A stretch of DNA of 64,000 bases from Candidatus Melainabacteria bacterium (GCA_003242885.1 QKMZ01000006.1:620001-684000), one strand, 5' to 3'; shown: positions 1 through 8,269, counted from the stretch's first letter. The notes: generated by a model not told the origin, from the letters alone. Made by a program: numbers and translations.

Positions 1-31
1 AAACAACGGCTGCGCCAATAAGGGCGGCGCA

Positions 32-1369
32 TTGACCGTGTATCTGGGTCATATTGTTGACCCGATAGACGAAGACAATTATCGTGACATCCCTGAAGGC
101 GCTTTAGTCGTTTCTTCAGATGGTCTGATTGAAGCTGTTGGCAACTGGTCCGAGCTTGAAAGCCACTATTCTGCAAATGCTGGAATCAATGCCCGAGTAA
201 TAAATTGCGGGCAAAAGCTGATAATGCCGGGCATGATCGACATGCACATCCATTTGCCGCAAGTAACGCAGATTGGCAAATCCGGAGACACTCTTCTCAG
301 TTGGTTGGAGAAGTACATTTTTCCTGCGGAGTCGAGATTTAGTGACCTTAGCTATGCAGAAAAAATTGCCGCCTGGTTTTTTGATCAATTAGCGTGCAAC
401 GGCACCACGCTCGCTGTCGTCTTCACCACCATTCACAAAGAAGCGACTGATGCCGCGTTTTCAATTGCGGCCGCTAAGGGTATGCGCGCCATCATGGGCA
501 AAGTGTTGATGGATAGAAACGCGCCTGCTGCCTTGCTTGAAGACAGCAAGAAATCGATCAGCGATTCGGAGAATCTAGCTGCTAAGTGGCATGGTCACGA
601 CGATGGCAGATTGCTTTATGCCTTCACGCCTCGATTTGCGATCACGGCTACTGATGAACTTCTAAATGAATGCGGAAAACTCTGGCAGAGCAATCCGGGA
701 ACTTACATGCACACCCATCTTTCCGAGTCTATCGAAGAGGTAAAAAAGGTATCGTCGCTTTTTCCAGACTCTAGAAGTTATCTGGATGTTTACGATCGCA
801 GCGGTTTATGCGGTTCTCGTTCTGTTTTTGCGCATTCTATTCATTTGGATGACGAGAATTTGAACCTCTTGCATAGAAAGAAATGCGCACTCGCTCATTG
901 TCCTTCTTCGAATTTCTTTCTCAAAAGCGGAATTTTTCCAATAGAAAGAGTCAAATCTGCAGGTGTTCAATTCGGCTTGGGATCAGATGTTGCAGCTGGC
1001 CCGCAAATGTCGATATTCGGGGTGATGAAGGATGCTAACTTCATTCAGCCTCAGATTTGGATTTCACCTCGCGAACTTTTTTACAGAGCAACAAGAGGTG
1101 GAGCAAAAGCACTTCAGTTGGACGATCGACTTGGCTCGCTTGAATCCGGCAAAGAAGCCGATTTTATAATCGTGGATCCAACCTTGAAAAATGCGTGTCC
1201 GAGGGACATTCTCGAGCATGAAACCGACGACATCCTTTCGGCGCTGGTTTTCTTGGGTGACGATAGAATGATCGACGCTACCTATATAAGGGGGCGGCAG
1301 GTGTTTAAAAGAGAGGAAGAAGCGAACGCGAGTTCTGAACTACACAAAGTCAGGGGTGGCAAACAATGA
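32..1369 (+). CDS. guaD: Guanine deaminase (possibly 5'-truncated by the window edge)
   Basis: Cytoplasmic metal-dependent amidohydrolase that converts guanine to xanthine and ammonia. Visible motifs are the metal site HIHLPQ (His72, His74; the following PQ is typical of guanine deaminases), HTHLSE at about 227-232, the metal-ligand region FAHSIH near 268, HCPSSN near 290 and GLGSDVAAGP with Asp319. At 445 residues it is a normal family length. The annotated start is TTG at 32, with a GGGCGG stretch upstream; a GTG at 38 is an alternative. The frame has no stop back to base 2, so the true start could lie left of the window. The stop overlaps the start of the hypoxanthine phosphoribosyltransferase gene by 4 nt, so the two are surely co-transcribed as a purine salvage unit. 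Confidence 0.93.
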   Translation: MTVYLGHIVDPIDEDNYRDIPEGALVVSSDGLIEAVGNWSELESHYSANAGINARVINCGQKLIMPGMIDMHIHLPQVTQIGKSGDTLLSWLEKYIFPAESRFSDLSYAEKIAAWFFDQLACNGTTLAVVFTTIHKEATDAAFSIAAAKGMRAIMGKVLMDRNAPAALLEDSKKSISDSENLAAKWHGHDDGRLLYAFTPRFAITATDELLNECGKLWQSNPGTYMHTHLSESIEEVKKVSSLFPDSRSYLDVYDRSGLCGSRSVFAHSIHLDDENLNLLHRKKCALAHCPSSNFFLKSGIFPIERVKSAGVQFGLGSDVAAGPQMSIFGVMKDANFIQPQIWISPRELFYRATRGGAKALQLDDRLGSLESGKEADFIIVDPTLKNACPRDILEHETDDILSALVFLGDDRMIDATYIRGRQVFKREEEANASSELHKVRGGKQ

Positions 1370-1923
1370 CTACGGAAACGGCAACGGCGGGAATCAAAGA
1401 AATCTATTCAGCCGAGAAGATACAAGCTCGTATAAAAGAGCTCGGTAAGGAAATCAGCAACGACTATCGCTCTCTGGAAAAGCCAGTCGTGATTGGTGTA
1501 ATGAAGGGCGCCTTTTGCTTTTTGGCTGATCTCGTTCGGGAGATAAACATCGAATCGCCTCTGCAAATTGAGTTTGTGCGGCTTTCCAGCTATGGTTCTG
1601 GCACGGAAAGCTCAGGAAATGTCCAAGCTCCTTATCTCGATTTACCGAACATCAAGCGCCGCCACATCCTTGTAGTCGAGGACATTATTGACTCAGGGCG
1701 GACTGCGAAGTTCTTTCTCGAGTATTTACGCGACCAGTTTGATCCTGCATCTCTCAAATTAGCCGCGTTTTTAGATAAGCCATCAAGACGCGTCGTCCCA
1801 ATTGAGCCTGACTACACGGGTTTTCAGATTGAAGACCTGTTTGTCGTCGGTTATGGTCTCGATTATGCAGAGAATTATCGCGAGCTCCCCTTCTTGGGTG
1901 AGATGGGAAACGGCGAAGCGTGA
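1366..1923 (+). CDS. hpt: Hypoxanthine (guanine) phosphoribosyltransferase
   Basis: Type I phosphoribosyltransferase that joins PRPP to hypoxanthine or guanine to give IMP or GMP. The PRPP loop ILVVEDIIDSGRT lies at residues 101-113 with the acidic pair Glu105-Asp106. The flexible-loop region LSSYGSGT (about 73-80) and the C-terminal purine-side region with FVVGYGLDYAENYRELP are also present. The 185-residue length fits bacterial HPRT. The ATG start overlaps the guanine deaminase stop (ATGA), which implies translational coupling. The neighbour decides the fate of guanine: deaminated by GuaD or salvaged here. Substrate preference between hypoxanthine, guanine and xanthine cannot be read from the sequence. 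Confidence 0.95.
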   Translation: MTTETATAGIKEIYSAEKIQARIKELGKEISNDYRSLEKPVVIGVMKGAFCFLADLVREINIESPLQIEFVRLSSYGSGTESSGNVQAPYLDLPNIKRRHILVVEDIIDSGRTAKFFLEYLRDQFDPASLKLAAFLDKPSRRVVPIEPDYTGFQIEDLFVVGYGLDYAENYRELPFLGEMGNGEA

Positions 1924-1950
1924 GATACTGAAAGAGTCGGTAGCGTAAGC

Positions 1951-1978
1951 TTGCCTTAATCAGCCAGCCTGTTATTCT
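1951..1978 (+). promoter_or_regulatory. Candidate sigma70-type promoter
   Basis: TTGCCT at 1951-1956 and TATTCT at 1973-1978 are separated by 16 nt, about 40 nt upstream of the GTG at 2018. A short hairpin CCTGTT/AACAGG (1968-1973 with 1983-1988) overlaps the -10 region. The match is fair but such matches also occur by chance. Confidence 0.3.
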
Positions 1979-2017
1979 CTTAAACAGGGATTCTGCCGAC
2001 TTTAAGGGGGCACGGCC

Positions 2018-2476
2018 GTGGATTCTACCGAAAAAACTGTCGATAAGAAGAGCGAAAGCCCTATGTGGGACAAAGCTGCGTCCTTGCTCATGGTGACGGC
2101 GGCGGCTCTATTGATTGGCAATGTAGGGGTTCTCTGGCTGGCCAGTGCCTATAATGAAAAGGCATGTCTGGCTGCCGTCTACGAGGCTGGCAAGGCTTGT
2201 CTGGCAGGTCACGATCAGCGGCGAATAATGCGCGCTGCCTACCTGGGATTGTCACAGTCCCCAAATGGACTGTTCTTTATTGAGCATCCACACTTCACCG
2301 AATACCATTGTGAAGAGGTTGAGGGCGGCAAGAAGCTGACCATTCAAACATCCACATTTGTAAGATTGCCGGCTCCCATGCTTGTAGTAATGTCCAAGGA
2401 CAATATCTCGGATGACGGACGCCTGGCAATTCACAAACGCTATCAACTCGACATTCCAGACAGCGCACAAAACTAG
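2018..2476 (+). CDS. Single-pass membrane protein of unknown function
   Basis: I do not recognise a family. The 152-residue protein has a polar N-terminus (about 1-20), one strong hydrophobic segment at about 21-46 (from AASLLMVTAAALLIGNVG onward) and a soluble C-terminal part of about 105 residues containing three cysteines in its first third (near 50, 60 and 98). The topology is probably one membrane anchor with the rest outside. The start is GTG at 2018, preceded by the clear ribosome-binding site AAGGGGG at 2004-2010. It follows hpt by 94 nt and probably has its own promoter. Its 3' end faces the AbiEi-like gene. Confidence 0.75.
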   Translation: MDSTEKTVDKKSESPMWDKAASLLMVTAAALLIGNVGVLWLASAYNEKACLAAVYEAGKACLAGHDQRRIMRAAYLGLSQSPNGLFFIEHPHFTEYHCEEVEGGKKLTIQTSTFVRLPAPMLVVMSKDNISDDGRLAIHKRYQLDIPDSAQN

Positions 2477-2532
2477 TAGATAAATATTGCGATTTTGCTT
2501 TGTGCACTTAGTTTGGCTGTGTGTTCTTGGTC

Positions 2533-2952
2533 TTAGCTTTTCTTTTTGTCCATGGCTTTTTTGCAGTTGGCTGACTGCAGAATAACTTTCGTCTTTCCAT
2601 ACTGGAATGAGCTTGAATAGCCATCAATCCAAAATTCTATGGTTTGATCTTGATTTGCTCCTCTATTGGTGTTTAAGCTCCTCCTCACGTCATTTCCGTT
2701 AATTGAAAGTGTTTTTCCAAACGCCTTCGCTTTGACCTGTGCGACCTCGATTGGCTCCGGTTTTTTGTCGTATTCGTCTCCTTTCATGTAAACGCCAGAA
2801 GCTAGTCGCGTTATGAGACCTTTGCGCGAAAGCCGCATTAATGCCACACCGATAGCACTTCTATTTCCACAATCTAGAACGTCTGAGCACGTGAACATCT
2901 CACGGTCCTTCAGTGAATTTATGAATCGGCGTAGACGTGTGATAGTACTCAT
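2533..2952 (-). CDS. AbiEi-like (DUF6088-type) antitoxin/transcriptional regulator, orphan
   Basis: The N-terminal part (residues about 5-60) resembles the winged-helix domain of AbiEi antitoxins and DUF6088 proteins: a FTCSDVLDCGNRSAIGVALM helix region followed by RLSRKGLITRLASGVYMKG, the usual 'wing' that ends in GVY. In type IV toxin-antitoxin systems this domain binds DNA and represses its own operon. Here no AbiEii-type nucleotidyltransferase toxin follows: the next gene downstream is convergent, and the 421 bases upstream contain no gene. The C-terminal part (about 75-139) is not recognised and ends in a lysine-rich tail. Repeated half-sites at 3095-3109 and 3222-3251 lie upstream of the gene and are plausible operators. 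The family call rests on eye-level similarity only. Confidence 0.7.
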   Translation of the reverse strand: MSTITRLRRFINSLKDREMFTCSDVLDCGNRSAIGVALMRLSRKGLITRLASGVYMKGDEYDKKPEPIEVAQVKAKAFGKTLSINGNDVRRSLNTNRGANQDQTIEFWIDGYSSSFQYGKTKVILQSANCKKAMDKKKS

Positions 2953-3094
2953 ACCGTCTCTCCTTATTGCACATAGGACAATTTGAGCAGGGATATAGGG
3001 ATATATTGAATGACGAATTTGCCGGAGAAAAAGTTCAAAAGCTTTCTGACTGACATATGCCTATTTTCAGCTTGTCTGAAATGTAATATTTTTC

Positions 3095-3109
3095 AGATTT
3101 TTGTTACAC
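3095..3109. repeat. 15-nt half-site, direct copy of the arm at 3237-3251
   Basis: AGATTTTTGTTACAC at 3095-3109 matches AGATTTTTATTACAC at 3237-3251 with one difference. It sits about 145 nt upstream of the start of the AbiEi-like gene (2952, minus strand). Together with the 30-bp palindrome this makes three copies of one 15-nt word within 160 nt, as expected for a multi-site operator. Confidence 0.6.
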
Positions 3110-3221
3110 GTAGCGTGTACCGAAACTCCACGCACGTTGGACTTTGCAATTCGAAGATGAGTTTTTGAATCATTTGCCAAATCGAAAAGGCTTGTCTGCG
3201 CTACTTCCTGCTCGAGCGCTG

Positions 3222-3251
3222 GTGTAACAAAAATCTAGATTTTTATTACAC
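3222..3251. promoter_or_regulatory. 30-bp inverted repeat, candidate operator
   Basis: The two 15-nt arms GTGTAACAAAAATCT (3222-3236) and AGATTTTTATTACAC (3237-3251) are inverted copies with one mismatch and no spacer. The site lies in the 421-nt gene-free stretch 2953-3373 between the AbiEi-like gene and the M16 gene. AbiEi proteins are known to bind inverted repeats upstream of their operons, so regulation by the neighbouring protein is a reasonable inference. I see no convincing ORF in the stretch. Confidence 0.55.
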
Positions 3252-3283
3252 TTTTGGTAGGGCAAAAAGTGTGCCTCTAACGG

Positions 3284-3316
3284 CGAAAAAAAAGAGCCAC
3301 CACTGGCAGTGGTAGC
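3284..3316 (-). terminator. Rho-independent terminator of the M16 peptidase operon
   Basis: Arms GCCACCACT (3296-3304) and AGTGGTAGC (3308-3316) form a 9-bp stem with one G-T position and a 3-nt loop. Read on the minus strand the stem is followed by a run of T interrupted by one C (A-rich on the plus strand at 3286-3295). It lies about 60 nt downstream of the M16 stop codon at 3374. Confidence 0.75.
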
Positions 3317-3336
3317 TTCTTTTGCAAATTTAGTTT

Positions 3337-3354
3337 CTTTCAAAGCTTTGAAAG
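3337..3354. repeat. Perfect 18-bp palindrome
   Basis: CTTTCAAAGCTTTGAAAG is an exact palindrome between the M16 stop codon and the terminator. It could form a second small hairpin in the 3' untranslated region. No function can be assigned. Confidence 0.4.
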
Positions 3355-3373
3355 ACCAGAAGAGACGCTAAGT

Positions 3374-4870
3374 TTAGCCGGGATTTTCCGACTTGGATTC
3401 GGTGCTTACTTTGCCTGAGACATCGTAGACATCAACCGGTCCAAAGATTTGCAGCTCTGGTTTGATCACTTTTGCGTCACCAACTACGGTGATTGCAATG
3501 TGTCCCAAATCAATGTGTTTTCTTGCTACATTGCGTACATCGTCTGCACTTACTGCCATGATCTTGTCGGTGTAAGTTTCCAGATAGTCGCGTGGCAAAT
3601 CATAGAGCTGTCCTTCGAGAAGTCTTTGTGCAAGGCCGCCTTGCGTTTCAAGACCCAATTGGAATGAGCCTGTCAAATATTTCTTCGCCTCATTCAACTC
3701 TTTATCGGAGACCTTGAGGTTTCGGATGCGAGAAAGTTCGTAGATAAATTCCTGCAGAGATGGCGCTGTCACTTCGGTTCTTACCGAAGCTTCTGCGCCG
3801 AACGAGCCGGGATCTTTGCCTGCGGCAACGCCGGAATAGGCTCCATAAGTGAAAGACTTAGCTTCTCTTAGGTTGAGGAATAATCTCGAGTTTGCCGCTC
3901 CGCCAAGAATTTGGTTGGTCAGTACCATGGCGTAATAGTCAGGGTCTGAGCGCTTGATACCAATATTTCCGAGCTTTATGTTTGATTGCACTGAGCCTGG
4001 GCGATCGACCAGGTAAATGCGTTGCTCGGTTCTTGTCGGTACAGCTTGTCCCTCGTTTTTGGCAATATGACCAGGCTTCCATTGTTCGCTGAAGTCTTTG
4101 CTGATAAGCGGGCGAATTTTGGCAGAATCGAAATCGCCGATGATTACGATTGCTGCTTCATTCGGTAAGTAATTCGCCTTGTGAAACGCTTCGAGGTCTG
4201 CGCGCGTAATTGATTTGACGGATTCCGGTGTCGGCGCAATGCTCGAATACGGATGTTCACCGAAGATTACTTTGGCAAATCGTTCCTCTAGAAGGAAATC
4301 CGGATTGCTGCGTTTCATCGCCAACTCTTGTATAAGGTTGGTTTTCTTCAAGTCGAATTCGGCCTGAGGGAAAGTCGGATTAAAGAGAATGTCTTCGAAT
4401 ACTGCAATCAGTCGATCCGTGTACTTAGAAAGTACGGAACTGCTTACGATGGTGAAGTCGTTATCGGCACCAGCCTTGAGACCACCACCAATGAAGTCAA
4501 CTTCATCGGCTATCTGTTTGCTTGTCTTCTTTTTCGTGCCTTCCGTGAGCATATCGGCCGTTAAAGACGCGACTCCTCTTTTCTTTGCCGGGTCGAGCGA
4601 TGAGCCGATCTTAAGACCGAGCGCCATTGTGACCAGCGGATAGCGATGGTCTTCAACAAGCTGGACTGAAAGGCCGTTGGCCAGTTTGAATGATTCAATT
4701 TTCGGCAAACGAAATGGACGTGGTGCAGGTGCCTCTGGTGGTTTCTTTCTCCATGCTTCGGAGCCTGCGGTCGTTGATGCAGCGGAAGAATCTTCTGCCC
4801 AGGCTGAGATGCATGGTGCTTGCATGCTCATTGCGATGAGAAGACTGGTTGCTAATGCTTTTACTCTCAT
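3374..4870 (-). CDS. M16 family peptidase-like protein without the zinc motif (probable non-catalytic partner)
   Basis: Secreted M16 (pitrilysin/processing-peptidase fold) protein of 498 residues. An N-terminal signal peptide (about 1-25, ending at AWA) is followed by a proline-rich linker and the M16 N-terminal domain from about 58 (LANGLSVQLVEDHRYPLV). At the place of the HxxEH zinc site it has GVASLTADML (99-108), so the zinc ligands are missing. The C-terminal M16 domain is present, with NLREAKSFTYGAYS typical of the substrate-binding region. The next gene upstream encodes an M16 protein with the intact motif. This resembles bacterial two-subunit M16 enzymes in which one partner supplies the zinc site and the other the R/Y pair. 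The ATG is preceded by a strong AGGAGAG. The gene is second in the operon, 72 nt after its partner. Confidence 0.9.
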   Translation of the reverse strand: MRVKALATSLLIAMSMQAPCISAWAEDSSAASTTAGSEAWRKKPPEAPAPRPFRLPKIESFKLANGLSVQLVEDHRYPLVTMALGLKIGSSLDPAKKRGVASLTADMLTEGTKKKTSKQIADEVDFIGGGLKAGADNDFTIVSSSVLSKYTDRLIAVFEDILFNPTFPQAEFDLKKTNLIQELAMKRSNPDFLLEERFAKVIFGEHPYSSIAPTPESVKSITRADLEAFHKANYLPNEAAIVIIGDFDSAKIRPLISKDFSEQWKPGHIAKNEGQAVPTRTEQRIYLVDRPGSVQSNIKLGNIGIKRSDPDYYAMVLTNQILGGAANSRLFLNLREAKSFTYGAYSGVAAGKDPGSFGAEASVRTEVTAPSLQEFIYELSRIRNLKVSDKELNEAKKYLTGSFQLGLETQGGLAQRLLEGQLYDLPRDYLETYTDKIMAVSADDVRNVARKHIDLGHIAITVVGDAKVIKPELQIFGPVDVYDVSGKVSTESKSENPG

Positions 4871-4942
4871 TACTCTCTCCTAGTTCGTCCTTAAAACAGA
4901 TGGTTCGATTCTTGAATTCAGTTATTCAACTATTTCGACTCT

Positions 4943-6754
4943 CTACTTTTTGGACTCCTCCAATTCTTTCTTCTCTGGCGGTGTCTTTCCTGCATCTGGT
5001 GCGGGGGTGTCTTTTGTAGCATCAGCACTTCCGGGAGTTGTTGCTTCGGTCTTGCCTGGAGTTGCTGACTCGACTTTTTCCGGCGCCGTCGTGCTTTTGT
5101 CCGGCTGAGGTGCACTGCCTGCTTCGGCATCGACCTTTGCAGGATCGGGCTTTTCTTCTTTACCTTCCTTGGGTTCGATGTCTACAACACAGACTATGTC
5201 TTTGTTGAACATAGATTTTGCAACACGCTGAACATCTTTGGCAGACACGTTCATGTATGCTTCGAGGTCTTTGTCGATCAGTTTAGGATCTCCAAAGAAT
5301 AGAGTGTATTCGCCAAGGTGCTCGGCCCTTCCAAGGCTGCGTTGTAATGAAGTGTGCGCGTTTGCAAACAGCGTTCTTAAAATCTGGTTCTTCGCTTTTT
5401 CCAGTTCTTCCGGAGCGACTGGCTTGTTCTTCAAATTGTCCAGTTCTTCGAAAAGCACCTCACGTGCTCGTTCTGGAGTGTTGCCCGGCTTCAATACGAC
5501 GAAAGCCTCAAATCCTGATGGTCCGCGACGTTCGTCATATCCAGCGTCAGCTTTGAGTGCGATTTTTTCGCCTTTGACCATTCGCTGATAAAGTCGTGAC
5601 GATTCGCCGGCTGAGAGCAGTTTTTCTATAACTCCCAAAACATAGTAGTCGGGCTCTCTTCTTCCTGGTGCGCGCCAACCGATCCAGAACGCCGGCAGGT
5701 TTGCGTGTTTGTCTTCGACCTTGGCATACTTGGATTTTGTCATTGGACCTTCAGCTACATCCGGCTTGGGAGGTGCTTCTTGTCTGGGAATGGTGGCAAA
5801 GTATTTTTCAACTAGCGGCTTCATGTCATTGCTGTTGAAGTCACCCACTACAACAAGAACTGCATTGTTTGGTGCATAGTAGGTTTTGAAAAATGCACGC
5901 ACATCATCGAGACTGGATTCTTCGAGATCTTTAAAATAGCCGATCGTCGGGTGACCGTTTACCCAGTTGTCGAAAAGCATCTCGTCAAACTTTATTGATG
6001 CAGGGACATAGGGTTGATTGTCGTAATTGAGGCGTTTCTCTTCTTTGACTGTTTCGAGCTGGTTCTGGAAATTTTCCGCAGTCAGCTTCAGTGAGCGCAT
6101 GCGATCTGATTCCAGCCACAATGCCAGCTCTGCTTGATTGCTCGGAAGCTTTTCGAAATAGTTGGTGAAGTCAGGGTGGGTAGAACCGTTCAAGCTGCCG
6201 CCTGCACTCTCCACATACTTGAAGTGCTCAGTCTTGCCTACGTTTTCGGACCCCTCGAACATCATATGCTCGAAAAGATGCGCAAATCCAGAGCGCCCTT
6301 TCTTCTCGTTGCGCGCGCCGACATCATAAAGAATCGCTACCGCCACTACCGGCACAGAATGGTCTTCCGAGAAAACAACGCGCAATCCATTTTCCAATTT
6401 GAAATCAGCGCTTACAGGAATGAGAGGTTTTTTTATTTCCAAGCTCGCTTTGGTGGCTGTCTTTGTAGCGACTTTTGCTGCAATTCTCATTGCTTTGTTA
6501 GACTGCTTTGCGAGTCTTCTGGCACCTCTTGTGGTGCCGCCGGCAAGTCTGCTTGTGGTTTTGGCGGATGTCTTTGAGGACCTGGTTGCAACTTTGGCTG
6601 CGGCTTTTACCGCAGTCGACGGAGATTTGTCCGAGCTCTTTGCTAACGACGCCATCGTCGTTGATTGCCCACCTATTAATAGACTCAATCCGACTATCAC
6701 AGTGATACCTTTTTTCACTGGATAGAAAGGGGAGATATTAGCTATCTTCGTCAT
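4943..6754 (-). CDS. M16 family zinc peptidase (catalytic partner) with Ala/Lys-rich linker
   Basis: Predicted exported metallopeptidase. From the preferred start it has 603 residues: a signal/anchor segment (about 13-38), a roughly 70-residue Ala/Lys/Arg/Thr-rich stretch reminiscent of histone H1 tails (about 40-110), an M16 domain with the intact zinc motif HLFEH (about 159-163) and the downstream glutamate region ETVKEEKR, the C-terminal M16 domain with WIGWRAPG, and a Pro/Glu/Thr/Lys-rich tail of about 75 residues. The frame opens with TTG at 6766, but GGAG at 6764-6761 is best spaced for ATG at 6754 (ATG at 6757 is also possible). The start overlaps the 3' end of the small membrane gene upstream, suggesting coupling. 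The zinc-free M16 gene follows, so the two probably form a heterodimer outside the inner membrane. Confidence 0.92.
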   Translation of the reverse strand: MTKIANISPFYPVKKGITVIVGLSLLIGGQSTTMASLAKSSDKSPSTAVKAAAKVATRSSKTSAKTTSRLAGGTTRGARRLAKQSNKAMRIAAKVATKTATKASLEIKKPLIPVSADFKLENGLRVVFSEDHSVPVVAVAILYDVGARNEKKGRSGFAHLFEHMMFEGSENVGKTEHFKYVESAGGSLNGSTHPDFTNYFEKLPSNQAELALWLESDRMRSLKLTAENFQNQLETVKEEKRLNYDNQPYVPASIKFDEMLFDNWVNGHPTIGYFKDLEESSLDDVRAFFKTYYAPNNAVLVVVGDFNSNDMKPLVEKYFATIPRQEAPPKPDVAEGPMTKSKYAKVEDKHANLPAFWIGWRAPGRREPDYYVLGVIEKLLSAGESSRLYQRMVKGEKIALKADAGYDERRGPSGFEAFVVLKPGNTPERAREVLFEELDNLKNKPVAPEELEKAKNQILRTLFANAHTSLQRSLGRAEHLGEYTLFFGDPKLIDKDLEAYMNVSAKDVQRVAKSMFNKDIVCVVDIEPKEGKEEKPDPAKVDAEAGSAPQPDKSTTAPEKVESATPGKTEATTPGSADATKDTPAPDAGKTPPEKKELEESKK

Positions 6755-6929
6755 CATCAGCTCCAAGCAAGACCGAAGTCCAAAAAATCGAAACTACCAA
6801 AATGGAAAGTATTGCCGAACCCACGCAGACTTTATCCGGTAGCCCGTAACGTTTCATCATCAGATACGTCGCCGCGGACAGTATCAGTGCTAAAACGGCT
6901 ACCAGATGGTTGACTGTAAGTGTCGGCAT
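6738..6929 (-). CDS. Small two-helix membrane protein
   Basis: A 63-residue protein consisting almost entirely of two hydrophobic segments (about 8-24 and 36-55) joined by a short basic loop (MMKRYGLPDK) and ending in an acidic tail (ADDDEDS). Its last 17 bases overlap the start of the zinc M16 peptidase gene in another frame, and the peptidase ribosome-binding site lies inside it. No good Shine-Dalgarno is seen for its own ATG. It belongs to no family I recognise; the membrane pattern and the tight coupling are the reasons to keep it. Confidence 0.5.
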   Translation of the reverse strand: MPTLTVNHLVAVLALILSAATYLMMKRYGLPDKVCVGSAILSILVVSIFWTSVLLGADDDEDS

Positions 6930-7161
6930 TCGCGAATACTTTTGCTATCACTTCCATTGAGCCCTGGATGAGGGTGCACCTCATTTCCCGGCACAAGGGA
7001 AAAGCATAACAGGTACCAGCCTTCCAACCCTTAAAAGGGGCTGGATTGCAAAGTTTTCGCCGTAACGCGGTAAATGACGTCCTGTCGAATGCTTGACCCG
7101 CTGCTTATGACTTGCTTTTCCCTTAGAGCCAGCAGCTCCATAGCTCCTGCAAATCTGCTGC

Positions 7162-7971
7162 TTATATGCGAGCGTGCGAAAGAGTTTCCGCACACTTGCA
7201 GCCCTTTCTTTCAGGCTTGATCTCTTCAATAAGATTGACCAGAAGCGACTGGAGCTTGGTGATGTTTTCACCAAAAACCTTCACCACTTCGCTGTGCGAA
7301 ACCGGCTCTACATCGCCTACAAGACCGGAGTCGTAGTCGGTAATCAAAGCTATATTGACCACGCATAATTCAAGTTCGCGGGCCAGGTGTGCTTCAGGAT
7401 ACTGGGTCATATTGATTACTTCCCAACCCATTGAAGTAAACCATCTCGACTCGGCTTTGGTCGAAAAGCGAGGACCCTGGATGACGACAACGGTTCCTTT
7501 TTCGTGCATGGTGATGCCTGCTTTGCGCCCGGCCGCAATTGCTTGCAGGCGAAGCTCAGGGCAATATGGATCAGCGGCAGATACGTGTGTAGCGATAGGA
7601 CCGTCGTAAAAGGTGTCTATGCGACCCGATGTGCGGTCTACATATTGATCGCTGACGACAAAGCTGCCCGGAGCCACATTTGTCTGCAGCGAACCGGCCG
7701 CGCAGGGCGAGATGATTCTCGTCACTCCCAGGGACTTCATCGCGTATAAATTGGCTCTATAGTTGATTTTGTGGGGCGGGATCTGGTGACTGGCGCCGTG
7801 TCTTGGAAGAAATGCCACCTTCTTGCCTGCCATGGTGCCAATAACTAATTTGTCGGAGGGGGAGCCGTATGGGGTTTCAACGGCCCGCTCTTCGTACTTA
7901 TCGAAGAGTTTGTAGAAGCCAGAACCACCAAAAACGCCGATGTCTGCAACCTTTTCTTTTTTGTCAGTCAC
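7162..7971 (-). CDS. mtnP: S-methyl-5'-thioadenosine phosphorylase (MTAP/PNP family)
   Basis: Cytoplasmic phosphorylase that splits methylthioadenosine into adenine and methylthioribose-1-phosphate. Family signatures are IGVFGGSGFYKLF at the phosphate site, PRHGASHQIPPHKINYRANL (about 57-76), the region INMTQYPEAHLARELELC (about 186-203) and ALITDYDSG. The 269 residues match the family. The start is GTG at 7971; GGAG lies about 11 nt upstream. The tail CKCAETLSHARI extends past the conserved fold and carries two cysteines. The MTAP-like NMTQYPEA makes MTA the most likely substrate, but inosine/guanosine phosphorylase activity cannot be excluded. It fits with the other purine salvage genes in the window but is a separate unit. 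Confidence 0.92.
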   Translation of the reverse strand: MTDKKEKVADIGVFGGSGFYKLFDKYEERAVETPYGSPSDKLVIGTMAGKKVAFLPRHGASHQIPPHKINYRANLYAMKSLGVTRIISPCAAGSLQTNVAPGSFVVSDQYVDRTSGRIDTFYDGPIATHVSAADPYCPELRLQAIAAGRKAGITMHEKGTVVVIQGPRFSTKAESRWFTSMGWEVINMTQYPEAHLARELELCVVNIALITDYDSGLVGDVEPVSHSEVVKVFGENITKLQSLLVNLIEEIKPERKGCKCAETLSHARI

Positions 7972-8048
7972 TTGAGTCTTTGCTCCAATCTCAAATCAGG
8001 GGAAACCACATGGCAAGTCGAATTTCAACAAGGTAGCCTATAGTATCA

Positions 8049-8138
8049 CCCCCGAGTTTGGGGGGCTGAAGTGACCCAAAACCCGCTATAACAAGGCTGG
8101 AATCCGCCGTATATGTCTAAAAAAACGCGCTAGCGGGT
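8049..8138. repeat. Inverted repeats in the mtnP/ctpA divergent intergenic region
   Basis: The 220-nt divergent region contains a C5/G6 hairpin (8049-8053 with 8060-8065) and a distant pair ACCCGCTA (8081-8088) and TAGCGGGT (8131-8138), exact inverted copies 42 nt apart. They could be operator or leader elements. Nothing more can be said. Confidence 0.3.
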
Positions 8139-8269
8139 ATATAACGAGGACTGAATGTGCCCCTGGGCAAGGTTTTACCGGAAAGGATAAATTGAATTAC
8201 CGGCAATATCGCAGGAAACTAGACAGAAACAACGCACTCGCATTGCACATACCATCGGAAAGCAAAGTC

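Noticed and set aside
6981-7274. Open frame of 97 codons on the minus strand overlapping the 3' end of mtnP
   Set aside because: It is rich in Ser, Arg and Lys without domain pattern, and overlaps the conserved phosphorylase gene in another frame; no ribosome-binding site was seen.
8081-8138. ACCCGCTA/TAGCGGGT pair considered as a riboswitch
   Set aside because: The two 8-bp arms are 42 nt apart with no conserved core between them; kept only as a low-confidence repeat.
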